Assembly (NCBI GenBank): GCA_019312665.1
Contig: JAFDCZ010000011.1
Location: forward strand, 1 to 43,132
From: Deltaproteobacteria bacterium
Lineage (GTDB): Bacteria > Myxococcota_A > UBA9160 > UBA6930
DNA length: 43,132 nt
Reading direction: 5' to 3'
Shown: one piece after another, positions 7,935 to 16,173 of the stretch
Layout: every line of letters starts with the position of its first letter
How positions within the stretch are numbered: position 1 is the stretch's first letter
Translations under genes and position numbers: made by a program
The notes under the pieces: model-generated
What the model was told of the DNA's origin: nothing
The model's database searches: none
Seen by the model: only the letters and a program-made list of their open reading frames with translations

Positions 7935-8855
7935 CTACGCCATCGGCAGGGCGAAGCCATCCTCGACGGGCTTCTTGCCCTCGAAGAAGCTGCCGAGCAC
8001 TTTGTCCAGCTCGTCGACCGTCCACGCTGTTTCGTTCTCGTGGTCGAGTGCCGCTTGCGGGCGCTCGTAGACGCGAATGTGCTTGCCCCAGAGTTGCAGC
8101 ACCTGGCCCGATACGTGCGCGGCCTGGGGCGACGCAATCCACACAAGGAGCGGCCCGATGTGCTCCGGAGCGAAGGTATCGAAACCCTCCTCGGGTTTCT
8201 CGAAGATCCCCGCCCACGGCCCGCTCATGGTCATCCGCGTCCGGGCCCGGGGAAGGACGACGTTCGCTGTCGCGCCGAAGCGCTGGCATTCACGCGCTGC
8301 TGACATCGTGAGATAGGTGATCCCGGCCTTTGCTGCGGCGTAGTTGGGTTGGCCCACGTTGCCCATCAGGAAGGAATCCGACGCCGTGCTGATCAATCGG
8401 CCGTAGAGCGGTTCGCCCCCCTGCGCCTTCGACTTCTCACGCCAGTAGGCCATGGTGTGCCGGATCATCGAGAAGTGGCCCTTCATATGAACCCGGATCA
8501 CGGAATCCCACATGTCCTCAGTCATCTTCACGATCATGCCGTCGCGGGAGAAACCCGCGTTGTTCACCATGATGTTGAGGTCACCGAACGTATCGACCGC
8601 CGTTCGAACGATGCGCTCCGCATCCTCCCAGTTCGCGACATCGCCAAAGGCCGCGACGGCCTTGGCACCCAGGGCTTCGATCTCCTGGACCACGGCCTGA
8701 GCCGGCTCTTCGTTGGTGCCCGATCCATCGGCCTGGGTCCCTAGATCGTTCACGACCACGCTGGCACCATGGCGCGCCAGCTCGAGAGCTTCGATCCGGC
8801 CGAGCCCCTGGCCTGCGCCGGTAACGATGGCCACTTTTCCGTCCAGAATTCCCAT
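7935..8855 (-). CDS. short-chain dehydrogenase, 3-hydroxyacyl-CoA dehydrogenase type (ChsB1/HSD17B4-like)
   Basis: This 306-residue SDR has the NAD-binding TGAGQGLG (12-19), NNAG (98-101), a Ser near 157-159 and YAAAK (172-176). The VVVNDLG motif and GHFSMIRHTMAYWRE segment resemble the dehydrogenase part of peroxisomal multifunctional enzyme 2 and actinobacterial ChsB1. It would oxidise the 22- or 24-hydroxyacyl-CoA made by a MaoC hydratase to the ketoacyl-CoA that the thiolase encoded just upstream then cleaves. GGGAG precedes ATG 8855. An extended C-terminal tail of about 60 residues follows the fold. The class is certain; the substrate is inferred from neighbours. Confidence 0.88.
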   Translation of the reverse strand: MGILDGKVAIVTGAGQGLGRIEALELARHGASVVVNDLGTQADGSGTNEEPAQAVVQEIEALGAKAVAAFGDVANWEDAERIVRTAVDTFGDLNIMVNNAGFSRDGMIVKMTEDMWDSVIRVHMKGHFSMIRHTMAYWREKSKAQGGEPLYGRLISTASDSFLMGNVGQPNYAAAKAGITYLTMSAARECQRFGATANVVLPRARTRMTMSGPWAGIFEKPEEGFDTFAPEHIGPLLVWIASPQAAHVSGQVLQLWGKHIRVYERPQAALDHENETAWTVDELDKVLGSFFEGKKPVEDGFALPMA

Positions 8856-8876
8856 CTCATTCTCCCGTTCGTTTAC

Positions 8877-10058
8877 CTAGATGCGCTCGATGATCGTGGC
8901 GGTGCCAACGGCGGAGCCGCAGCACATCGTAATGAAGGCCGTGCTCTTGTCCTGGCGTTCCAGCTCGTGAAGTGCAGTGACGAGCAGGCGTGATCCCGTG
9001 CAACCCACAGGATGTCCCAATGCGATCGCACCGCCGTTCACGTTGACCTTCTCCGCATCGATCTGGGGGAAGGTCTTCAGCCAGGCGAGCATGACGGCTG
9101 CAAAGGCCTCATTGCACTCGAAGAGATCGATGTCCGAGAGCGAAACCCCGGAACGCTTCAAGATCTTGTGCGTGGCATCGATCGGCCCCTCCAGAATGGT
9201 GGTCGGATCGCAACCCGTGACCACCTCATGGAGAATCCGCGCCCGAGGGCGTAGCCCCAACTCCTTCGCGCGCTCCGGCGTCATGTAGAGAAGGCCCGCC
9301 GCACCATCCGATACCTGGGAAGAGGTTCCCGCGGTGTGGATGCCGCCCTCCTGGACGGGCTTCAAGGCCGCAAGCCCTTCGAGGGTCGTATCGCGTAGGC
9401 CTTGATCTCGACGGACCAGCTTCGTTTCGCCGGTCGGCGCGCCATCATCGCCTAGCACCGGCGCCTCGACCGGAAGGATCTCGCGCTCGAAACGCCCCTC
9501 ATCCCAGGCTTGCTTGGCGAGGGTCTGGCTGCGCAGGCCGAGAGCATCCGTATCGTCGCGGGTGATGCCGTACTTTTCAGCGATGCGCTCGACACCGATG
9601 AACTGGGACATCGGCTCGTCCCAGGGAAAGCCGTCCGGAAGGAAGAAACCAGGGCCATTCATCACGTTCATGCCAAGGCCCACATGGCTCATCTGCTCGA
9701 CGCCGCAGGCGATCCCGATGTCGATCGAGCCGGTCTTCACCAACGCACTCACCAGGTTGTTCGCCTGTTGGCCCGAGCCGCATTGCACGTCGATCGTGGT
9801 ACCGGCGGTCGAGTAGTCCTCGGGAGAGACCGAAAGCCACGCGTGGCGGGTAATGTTATTCGATTGCTCGCCCGCCTGGGTGACGCAACCGCCAAAGATC
9901 TGATCCACATCCCCAGGCTCGATCCCCGCCTTCTCGATCAGGCCACGCTGGATCTTTCCGAGCAGCTGGGCGGCATGCAGCCCCGATAGATCGCCCTTGC
10001 CCATTTTCCCGCGGCCGATCGGCGTTCGGAGCGCCTCGACGATCACAGCTTCCGGCAT
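8877..10058 (-). CDS. FadA5-like steroid side-chain thiolase
   Basis: This 393-residue acetyl-CoA C-acyltransferase has the acyl-accepting Cys at ~93 in CGSGQQAN, His at ~349 in GGAIALGHPVGCTG, and the second Cys at ~379 in the TMCCGSAVGTA loop. GGCVTQAGEQSNNITR and RDQGLRDTTLEGLAALKPV match mycobacterial FadA5, which thiolytically removes acetyl-CoA from the ketosteroid-CoA side chain. I chose ATG 10058, not TTG 10064, because AGGAGGG lies 7 nt upstream of the ATG. It follows the Ltp2-like gene by 18 bp. Unlike the two thiolase-like genes at 246-2414, it keeps a full catalytic set. Confidence 0.92.
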   Translation of the reverse strand: MPEAVIVEALRTPIGRGKMGKGDLSGLHAAQLLGKIQRGLIEKAGIEPGDVDQIFGGCVTQAGEQSNNITRHAWLSVSPEDYSTAGTTIDVQCGSGQQANNLVSALVKTGSIDIGIACGVEQMSHVGLGMNVMNGPGFFLPDGFPWDEPMSQFIGVERIAEKYGITRDDTDALGLRSQTLAKQAWDEGRFEREILPVEAPVLGDDGAPTGETKLVRRDQGLRDTTLEGLAALKPVQEGGIHTAGTSSQVSDGAAGLLYMTPERAKELGLRPRARILHEVVTGCDPTTILEGPIDATHKILKRSGVSLSDIDLFECNEAFAAVMLAWLKTFPQIDAEKVNVNGGAIALGHPVGCTGSRLLVTALHELERQDKSTAFITMCCGSAVGTATIIERI

Positions 10059-10076
10059 CTTCAATCCCTCCTGTTC

Positions 10077-11252
10077 TCAGCTCTGCTGCCCGAGGATCAT
10101 CGCGCTCGTGGGAACGCCGACTCCGGCCGTCACCAGCACGTGTTCGTTCTTGGCGGGTTGATTCGTCGACGTCCCGCGGATCAGCCGCGTGCCCTCGACG
10201 ACACCGTTGACGCCGTGGATATAGGCTTCGGAGAGCTGGCCACCGTGCGTATTGGTCGGCAAGCGGCCACCCTCCGCCCGCAAGGCGCCATCCTTCACGA
10301 AATCCTTGGCCTCCCCGGGCCCGCAGAAGCCGAAGCTCTCGAGCTGCATCAAGACGATCGAGCTGAACGCGTCGTAGATGATGGCGGCGTCGATGTCATC
10401 CGGCCCGAGGCCTGCCATTGCGTACATCTGCTTCGCCACCAACTCCATCTCGGGAATGTTGGAGATCTGCGGACGGTAGAAGCTCGTCATCTGCTCCTGG
10501 TCGTCGCCAGAAGCCTGGGCAACACCGCGGATCAGCGCCGCCGGCTGAGCCAGATCCTTTGCGCGCTCTGGCGTGGTGATCACCACCGCACAGCCACCAT
10601 CGGTTTCCTGGCAGCAATCGTAGAGCCGCAGCGGCTCACAGATCCAGCGCGCGTCCATGTACTCGTCCAGCGTGAGGGGGCGCTTGTGAAAGAAGGCGGC
10701 CGGGTTGTTCACCGCGTGGTCCCGTGTAGCGATCGCCACCTCGGCAAGATCTTCGGGCTTGGCTCCGAAATCATGCATGTAGCGCTGGGTGAACATCGCC
10801 ACCCAGCTGGCCGGAGTGAGCAGGCCCCAGGGCATGTACCAGCTCCAGTGGATGAGATCGGTGGTGACGATATCCCCGGAAACGCCCTCGCTATAACGCT
10901 GCCCCGAGCGCCCGTTGAGCGCGCGATAGGCGACAACGTACTTGGCCGCGCCCGTCGCTACGGCCATGGCGGCCTGGTGGATGATGCCAATGGCTGCGCC
11001 GCCGCCGTAGCCGATCTTGCTGAAGAACGTGAGATCGCCGCAGCCGACGGAGCGCGCCACTTCGACTTCATCGTTTGTGTCGAGGAGGAAGGTGGTAAGG
11101 CCGTCGATGTCTTTCGGTTGGAGACCGGCATCGAGAATCGCCTTGCGAACCGCCTCGGAGGCCAACGCCAGCTCGGAGACACCCGAGTTCTTCGTGTACT
11201 TCGTCTCGCCGATGCCAACGATGGCAGCCTGATCGTGAAGAGTGCCCGCCAT
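10077..11252 (-). CDS. Ltp2-like steroid-CoA retro-aldolase
   Basis: This 391-residue thiolase-fold protein matches mycobacterial Ltp2 along its length: LTTFLLDTNDE, VGCGDLTFFSKIGYGGGAA, LYDCCQETDGG and INTHGG-type PTNTHGGQLSEAYIHG. Ltp2 splits the 17-hydroxy propionyl-CoA steroid into a 17-ketosteroid and propionyl-CoA, and needs the DUF35 part of ChsH2. As in Ltp2, the thiolase Cys is absent, and Tyr residues near 293 (IIYDAF) and 344 (EAYIHG) match the proposed catalytic tyrosines. ATG 11252 has GGGAG 8 nt upstream; TTG 11258 is the alternative. Its ChsH1 and ChsH2 partners are encoded directly upstream, as in actinobacteria. Confidence 0.92.
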   Translation of the reverse strand: MAGTLHDQAAIVGIGETKYTKNSGVSELALASEAVRKAILDAGLQPKDIDGLTTFLLDTNDEVEVARSVGCGDLTFFSKIGYGGGAAIGIIHQAAMAVATGAAKYVVAYRALNGRSGQRYSEGVSGDIVTTDLIHWSWYMPWGLLTPASWVAMFTQRYMHDFGAKPEDLAEVAIATRDHAVNNPAAFFHKRPLTLDEYMDARWICEPLRLYDCCQETDGGCAVVITTPERAKDLAQPAALIRGVAQASGDDQEQMTSFYRPQISNIPEMELVAKQMYAMAGLGPDDIDAAIIYDAFSSIVLMQLESFGFCGPGEAKDFVKDGALRAEGGRLPTNTHGGQLSEAYIHGVNGVVEGTRLIRGTSTNQPAKNEHVLVTAGVGVPTSAMILGQQS

Positions 11253-11254
11253 CT

Positions 11255-11674
11255 TCAAGCTCCCGTCGGCAGGGCCACAGTCACCTTGCCTTCGACGTGG
11301 TTGCCCCAGGAGTTCTTTCCGACGACTTCGACCACGATCGTCCCATCGTCAGCCTTCTCCAGCACCTTCCCGCGCATCTTCATCGTATCTCCCGGCAGGT
11401 TCGGCGTGCCGAGCTTGATCGCCAGGCCTTTGATTCGTGCGTCGATGCCCGCCCAATCCGTGACATACCGCCCCACGTAGCCATTCGTCGTCAGGATGTT
11501 CATGAAGACGTCGTTCAGGCCCTGGGCGTTGGCCGCTGATCGATCGTGGTGGACCGGCGTAAAATCCCGGGAAGCGATGGCACCACCTACGATGATCGAT
11601 GCCGTGAGCGGAACGTCGAGCGCGGGAAGCTCGTCGCCGACCCGGACATCTGAAAGGGAGAGGGAAGTCGTCAT
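11255..11674 (-). CDS. ChsH1-like MaoC-type steroid enoyl-CoA hydratase subunit
   Basis: This 139-residue hot-dog protein carries the catalytic Asp and His in ASRDFTPVHHD (Asp ~37, His ~42), followed by DVFMNILTTNGYVGRYVTDWAG. Both match ChsH1 of Mycobacterium, which with ChsH2 hydrates the steroid enoyl-CoA to the 17-hydroxy acyl-CoA that Ltp2 cleaves. ATG 11674 is preceded by GGAGG. The longer frame to 11770 is rejected because its extra residues lie inside the acyl-CoA dehydrogenase gene. The start overlaps that gene's end by 4 bp, and the stop lies next to the Ltp2-like start, so the complex is translated in sequence. Confidence 0.9.
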   Translation of the reverse strand: MTTSLSLSDVRVGDELPALDVPLTASIIVGGAIASRDFTPVHHDRSAANAQGLNDVFMNILTTNGYVGRYVTDWAGIDARIKGLAIKLGTPNLPGDTMKMRGKVLEKADDGTIVVEVVGKNSWGNHVEGKVTVALPTGA

Positions 11675-12816
11675 ACGGATTCCTCCAATCTCGTTCCGGC
11701 GAGGTCGCGCCCGAGCCACGCGAGCTGCGGAGACGCAGACCCGAGTTGAAGTTCGAGGGCCCGTGCCCACAAGAAATATCGCTGGATGGGATAGTCCACG
11801 TCTGAGCCGATACCGCCGTGAAGGTGCACGCTGGCCTTGGCCACCCGTGAACCCGCTTCGGCCGCCCAGTACTTGGCGACGGCCGCATCGCGCGCCGCCG
11901 GCTGGCCGTCAGCAAGCTTCCATGCCGCTCGCCAGGTGCACCAACGCAGGGCCTCCACATCGATGAAACAATCCGCTGCCCGGTGCTGCACGGCCTGGAA
12001 GGTTCCGATCGGCACACCGAATTGCTCGCGCTCACGTGTGTAGCCAGCCGTGATGTGAAGCGCCTGCTCGGACACACCTATCTGGATGGCAGAGGTGGCA
12101 ACGAGCGCTCGCTCATGGAGCCACGTCATGATCTTCTCGCCGTTGGCTTCCTCACCGCCAAGGCGATCCTCTGCCTCGACCCGCACACCCGAAAGCTCCA
12201 TCTCGAAGAGCAGGGCTCCGGTAGAGATTCGGCTTCCCGACAAGGTCACGCCGGGGCCGTTCGGATCGACGAGGAAGATCGTAACGTCTCCGTCGCCTCC
12301 GCCCACGCGTGCTGGTACGAGAATCCGATCCGCACGAGAAGCGGCCGATACGAAACGCTTGCGCCCTTCGAGGATGAAACCGGCACCGTCGGCCCGAGCC
12401 GTGGTAGCCGGCGCCGTGACCTCGGCGGAATCAGCATCGAGCAAAGCTGCACCCAGCTGTGCCCTCCCGGCTGCGATCCGCGGCAACCACTCCGACTGCT
12501 GCGCAGCCGTTCCGTAGGCAGCGATGGGCAACCCACCAAGGACCAACGTCTCGAGCACAGGAACCGGCGCGACGACCCGGCCCACTTCTTCGAGCAGGCA
12601 GCAGAGTTCGAGAAAGCCCATCCCCATTCCGCCGTGGGCCTCAGGGATGGCAATGCCAAGCAGATTGGCCTCCGCCAGCTTCGCCCAGAGTTCATCGTCC
12701 TGGGCGGACTCGCTGGCGGACACCTGCTTCACGCGATCCGTGGACGCTTCCTTCTCCAGGATCTCGCGAGCCAGCTCGCGAACCGTCTCCTGCTCTTCGG
12801 TGAACGTGAACTCCAA
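11671..12816 (-). CDS. acyl-CoA dehydrogenase, steroid side-chain (FadE28/ChsE1-like) subunit
   Basis: This 381-residue acyl-CoA dehydrogenase begins MEFTFTEEQETVRELAREI, contains the IPEAHGGMGMGFLE segment, and ends in the helical domain with HLHGGIGSDVDYPIQRY. In actinobacteria two different FadE proteins form a heterotetramer acting on the shortened steroid side chain, and both are encoded beside ChsH1/ChsH2/Ltp2. This gene and the one at 13820-15001 fit that arrangement. The start codon is TTG at 12816, 3 bp after the ChsH2-like stop; no ATG or GTG would give the family N-terminus. Assignment to FadE28 rather than FadE29 is tentative. Confidence 0.87.
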   Translation of the reverse strand: MEFTFTEEQETVRELAREILEKEASTDRVKQVSASESAQDDELWAKLAEANLLGIAIPEAHGGMGMGFLELCCLLEEVGRVVAPVPVLETLVLGGLPIAAYGTAAQQSEWLPRIAAGRAQLGAALLDADSAEVTAPATTARADGAGFILEGRKRFVSAASRADRILVPARVGGGDGDVTIFLVDPNGPGVTLSGSRISTGALLFEMELSGVRVEAEDRLGGEEANGEKIMTWLHERALVATSAIQIGVSEQALHITAGYTREREQFGVPIGTFQAVQHRAADCFIDVEALRWCTWRAAWKLADGQPAARDAAVAKYWAAEAGSRVAKASVHLHGGIGSDVDYPIQRYFLWARALELQLGSASPQLAWLGRDLAGTRLEESV

Positions 12817-12819
12817 CGT

Positions 12820-13797
12820 TCAAGCCACCGGGCGAAAGACGGGCAGCTTCATGCCGTCGTCGCCCTCTTCCACCGAGCCCTGGACCGCCATTCCGATGTG
12901 CACATCTTCGGGCTTGCAGCCGAGCAGGTTCGACATCAGCCGGGTGCCTTCCTCCAGATCGATGAGAACAGCCAGGATGGGGAAGTCGTAGCCGGGGAAC
13001 TGGGGATGGTGCATCACCGTGAAGGTATGAACCGTGCCCTTTCCAGAAGCTGCGATGTAACCCATGTCCATCGCGCCGCACTCGCCGCACATCGGGCGCG
13101 GCGGATGGAAGAGCTTGCCGCATTGGTTGCACGTCTGAATGGGAATCTTCCCCTGCTCGACCTCGTTCCACCAGGGAGCGTTGTCGTGGCCCATCGGCGC
13201 CTTGATGCGCGCCGGGGCCGCGGCTGCTGCCGTCTCTCCCGAATCGGCTGCAGCCGTCTGCTGGGCAGGAATGAACTTGAGCACCCGGAACGTCATCCAG
13301 CCGAGTTCATCACCGTTCTGATCCGTGTAGCGCGTTCGCGTATCGATGAAGTATCCGATGCCGAGCGCCGTCGCCTTTTCTTCGGAAACCGATTCGATCA
13401 CGGTCTCCTCGGTGACTTCGTCCCCCGGCACGAGATAGCGCGTGTAACCCTGCTCGGTATTCGTCGCGACCACCGACGTGTAGCCGTGCTCCGTCAGCAA
13501 CTTGTGGATGCGCTGCACACCGTTGACGGGCTCGTCGTAGCCCTTGTGCATCTCGAAGCCGTCCATCGTCCAGGCCTGGAGCATCGTCGGCTGTGCGACG
13601 ATCCCTTCGTGCAGCGAAGCCTTGGCAGCCTCGGGGTCGAGGTACGCGGCATTCGCATCGCCCATGGCATCACACCACGCCCGGATCATCGGCTCGTTCA
13701 CCGCGTCGCGGCCGGCCTTGGGCGGGCCAATCGGCTTGCCGACGAACTCCTGCAGTTTGGCTTCGAGCTCTTTCTTCTGGTCGGGGGTCAGAGGCAA
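12820..13797 (-). CDS. ChsH2-like MaoC-DUF35 fusion, steroid hydratase/aldolase partner
   Basis: The N-terminal half is a MaoC hot-dog domain (VNEPMIRAWCDAMGDANAAY, EHGYTSVVATNTEQGYTRYL). An Ala-rich linker near residues 180-200 follows, then a DUF35 domain. The zinc ribbon has four Cys (about 223, 226, 237 and 240; CNQCG and MCGECG) and is followed by an OB-fold. This is the layout of ChsH2, whose MaoC half pairs with ChsH1 and whose DUF35 half binds Ltp2. I prefer TTG 13797, with GGGAGA just upstream, to an ATG at 13869 that lies within the previous gene; the longer form would add 24 unusual residues. The gene sits between two acyl-CoA dehydrogenase genes. Confidence 0.88.
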   Translation of the reverse strand: MPLTPDQKKELEAKLQEFVGKPIGPPKAGRDAVNEPMIRAWCDAMGDANAAYLDPEAAKASLHEGIVAQPTMLQAWTMDGFEMHKGYDEPVNGVQRIHKLLTEHGYTSVVATNTEQGYTRYLVPGDEVTEETVIESVSEEKATALGIGYFIDTRTRYTDQNGDELGWMTFRVLKFIPAQQTAAADSGETAAAAAPARIKAPMGHDNAPWWNEVEQGKIPIQTCNQCGKLFHPPRPMCGECGAMDMGYIAASGKGTVHTFTVMHHPQFPGYDFPILAVLIDLEEGTRLMSNLLGCKPEDVHIGMAVQGSVEEGDDGMKLPVFRPVA

Positions 13798-13819
13798 TTC
13801 GGCTCTCCCAATCTTCTGA

Positions 13820-15001
13820 CTAACGTCGCGCGCGGGGCATCTGGAGCCCGGCCGCGGCGATGATGTCACGCTGCACTTCGTTCACACCGCCGCCGAAGGT
13901 ATTCACCATCGCCATTCGATAGGCGCTCTCGAGCAGCCCACCGAACAGCGCTCCCTCTTCTCCGCGCCGCACGATCCCGGCCTGCCCCGTGATCTCCTGA
14001 AGCAGCCGGTAGCAATCGATCACCATCTCGGTGCCGAAGACCTTGACCGCCGAAGATTCTGCCATCCCGGGCGTTCCCTGATCGAGCAGCCAGGCAGAGC
14101 GCCAGTTCATCACCTTGAGCGCCTCGACCTCGGCATACACCTTCGCCAGGCTCTGCTGCACCCACGGCTCGTCGAGCATCCGCCCACCGCCCGGACGTTC
14201 CGTCTTCTCCGTCCAGGCCCACACCTCATCGAACAAGCGGTCGAGGCTGGCCGGCATGGCGAGGGTGATGCGCTCCAGGTTGAGCTGCCCTGTTATCAGT
14301 CCCCAGCCGCCGTTCTCCGGCCCGATCGTATTCGAAACCGGTACGCGAATGTTCTCATAGAACGTGGCGTGGGTGATCTCTCCGCCGATCGTCTCGATCG
14401 GCGTCGCGGTGTAACCGGGATCAGAAGTCGGCACCAGGATGATCGAGATGCCCTTGTGCTTTGGCGCGTCCGGATCCGTGCGACAGGCCAGCCACACGTA
14501 GTCCGCATCGTGGGCATGGGTCGTGTAGACCTTCTGGCCGTTGATCACCCACTCGTCGCCATCGCGTACCGCACGTGTCTGCAACGAGGCGAGATCCGTC
14601 CCCGCGTTCGGCTCCGTGTAGCCGATCGAAACCATCAGCTCGCCGTCACGGATCCTCGGCAGCAGCGCGTCCTGCTGCTCCTTCGTACCGTGCTGCATCA
14701 GCATCGGCCCAACCGTGTTGACGGTGATCAGCGGAAGCGGAGCGCGCGCGCGATACGTCTCATCCCAGAAGATGAATTGCTCGATATGCCCGCGGCCCTG
14801 CCCACCCCATTCTTCGGGCCAACCGATCACCAGCCAGCCGTCCTTCCCCATCCTCCCCATGGCCTCACGAAACGCCGGCCCACCCAGCTGGTCCCATTCT
14901 TCATCGAGCCGCCGGCGCAGATCGCCCTGCAGGAGATCGGCGTAGTAGGCCCGAAGCTCCTGGCGCAGGGCCTTCTGCTCGGGGGTGAAATCGATGTGCA
15001 T
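13820..15001 (-). CDS. acyl-CoA dehydrogenase, FadE26/FadE29-like, first gene of the steroid operon
   Basis: This 393-residue protein starts MHIDFTPEQKALRQELRAYY and shows FadE features: WPEEWGGQGRGHIEQ, SIGYTEPNAGTDLASLQT, VINGQKVYTTHAHDADYVWLA and a C-terminal NTFGGGVNEVQRDIIA segment that contacts FAD. It closely resembles the steroid-CoA dehydrogenases FadE26/FadE29 of Mycobacterium. ATG 15001 is chosen; the open frame continues to 15553, but the extra sequence is not protein-like and covers the operator and promoter. No good ribosome binding site precedes the ATG. The KstR-type operator lies 60 bp upstream, so expression should be induced by steroid intermediates. Confidence 0.9.
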   Translation of the reverse strand: MHIDFTPEQKALRQELRAYYADLLQGDLRRRLDEEWDQLGGPAFREAMGRMGKDGWLVIGWPEEWGGQGRGHIEQFIFWDETYRARAPLPLITVNTVGPMLMQHGTKEQQDALLPRIRDGELMVSIGYTEPNAGTDLASLQTRAVRDGDEWVINGQKVYTTHAHDADYVWLACRTDPDAPKHKGISIILVPTSDPGYTATPIETIGGEITHATFYENIRVPVSNTIGPENGGWGLITGQLNLERITLAMPASLDRLFDEVWAWTEKTERPGGGRMLDEPWVQQSLAKVYAEVEALKVMNWRSAWLLDQGTPGMAESSAVKVFGTEMVIDCYRLLQEITGQAGIVRRGEEGALFGGLLESAYRMAMVNTFGGGVNEVQRDIIAAAGLQMPRARR

Positions 15002-15058
15002 GGGGGGAGAGCCTCTCGCGGTGAGCCCCTGCCGAGTGGGAGGGGCCGCAAGAGCAGA

Positions 15059-15087
15059 ATTGAAACATGTTCTAGTTTTGGACGCAA
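15059..15087 (-). promoter_or_regulatory. putative promoter of the steroid operon
   Basis: On the minus strand, TTGCGT (15087-15082) and TTCAAT (15064-15059) are 17 bp apart. The match to the sigma-70 consensus is weak (3/6 and 4/6). Spacing and overlap with the operator support it. The leader would be about 50 nt before ATG 15001. Confidence 0.35.
15061..15074. promoter_or_regulatory. KstR-type operator TGAAACATGTTCTA
   Basis: The site matches TnnAACnnGTTnnA at every fixed position and is nearly the reverse complement of the site at 4017-4030, differing at one centre base. It lies 60 bp upstream of the first gene of the ten-gene steroid operon, in a 263-bp gap with no gene of its own. Control by the KstR-like regulator encoded at 3366-4007 is inferred. 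Confidence 0.72.
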
Positions 15088-15264
15088 GGGCCCCCGGACC
15101 CGTGATTTGAGGCGTTTGAAGATCTATTGGGCCGTTTGGCCCCGGTTTCGTGCCGATCTTGCGCCGAAATGGTCGATCCACGGACGAAAGCCGCGCCGAA
15201 CCGGGCGCGAGTGGGGCGCCGGAATGTCGCGAAAATGGCCTGCCTGTGGACACGCCGCTGCTAG

Positions 15265-16173
15265 TCAGCCATCCCGTCGCAGCGCGATCCCGTGCTTTTC
15301 GACCAGGCGGTAGATCGCCGCGCGGCTGCGTTGCATGCGCTCGGCCGTGTTCGTGACGTTTCCGCCGGTTTCTTCGAGATTCCGGATCAACGCTTCCCGC
15401 TCCTCCAGCTGATGGCGTGCGCGCAGCTCTGCGACGGAGGGGCGGAGTTCTTCGAGGACGGCTTCCACCTCGGGGAGACCGATTCGCGGGTTCTCTGAGC
15501 AGGCCACCAGGCGCTCGACGACGCGCCGCAACTCGTTCAAGTTGCCCGGCCACCGCTCGTGGGCCAGGCGACGCAGCGCTCCACCGGTGAGCTGGCGATC
15601 CTGCCGGCCCAGCTCATGGCCGATCGATGCAAGCAGTCCGACGGCCAGCCCCGGAAGATCCGCCGGGCGATCGCGGAGGGCAGGAAGACGCACCTCGAAG
15701 CGCTGCAAGGCCCGAGCGAGGCCTGCGTCGAAATCTCCGCGGGCGACTCGATCCGAGAACAGTGGCCCCGCCGAGCCGATCAGCCGGGTGCGCTCGGGCG
15801 GAGCCTCGATGAAACGGTGCCATCGCTTCTGCCCCTCGGGCGGCAGCCGCTCGATCCCGTGCAGATGGACTGTTCCGCGAAGGGGAATCGCTTCCGGTCC
15901 GCCACTCCGGGCGGCGACGACGACGAACGCCGCTTCAGGTTCTGGGCCCAAAGCGTGCAGCAACCTCGCGGCCACGCGACGTCCGGTCCCCGGCTCCCCG
16001 AGCAGCAGCACCGGCGCCCTCAAGGCCGCCAGGCCGCGCAGCCACTCGCGTACGCGTACGATGGCCGGGCTCTCTCCCGCCAAGGGGTCGAAAGCCGCCT
16101 GCGAGCTACCCGCATTGCCCAGCGAGTGCATCGGCGGGTTCGTCGGGTCCCGCTCGTCAGAAACCTGAGGCAT
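15265..16173 (-). CDS. receiver-less AAA+/Fis regulator, degenerate sigma-54-activator homologue
   Basis: This 302-residue protein has a Walker A motif GEPGTGRR (59-66), a WPGNLNELRRVVERL sensor-2 segment (208-222) and a C-terminal Fis-type helix-turn-helix (GGNVTNTAERMQRSRAAIYRL). The region between Walker A and B is shortened, and the sigma-54-contacting GAFTGA loop is missing. The Walker B position reads HLHGIE, without the Asp needed for ATP hydrolysis. It probably binds DNA and perhaps nucleotide without remodelling sigma-54. AAGGAG lies 7 nt upstream of ATG 16173. It follows the response regulator by 179 bp, so it may be a separate unit or a partner of that regulator. Confidence 0.83.
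   Translation of the reverse strand: MPQVSDERDPTNPPMHSLGNAGSSQAAFDPLAGESPAIVRVREWLRGLAALRAPVLLLGEPGTGRRVAARLLHALGPEPEAAFVVVAARSGGPEAIPLRGTVHLHGIERLPPEGQKRWHRFIEAPPERTRLIGSAGPLFSDRVARGDFDAGLARALQRFEVRLPALRDRPADLPGLAVGLLASIGHELGRQDRQLTGGALRRLAHERWPGNLNELRRVVERLVACSENPRIGLPEVEAVLEELRPSVAELRARHQLEEREALIRNLEETGGNVTNTAERMQRSRAAIYRLVEKHGIALRRDG

Noticed and set aside
11983-13863. 626-codon plus-strand open frame across the ChsH2/acyl-CoA dehydrogenase region
   Set aside because: Antisense to two clear genes; Arg/His-rich composition without motifs; a shadow of GC-rich coding.
15002-15553. N-terminal extension of the first acyl-CoA dehydrogenase frame
   Set aside because: The extension covers the operator and promoter and reads as Arg/Pro-rich non-protein sequence; the family N-terminus begins at 15001.
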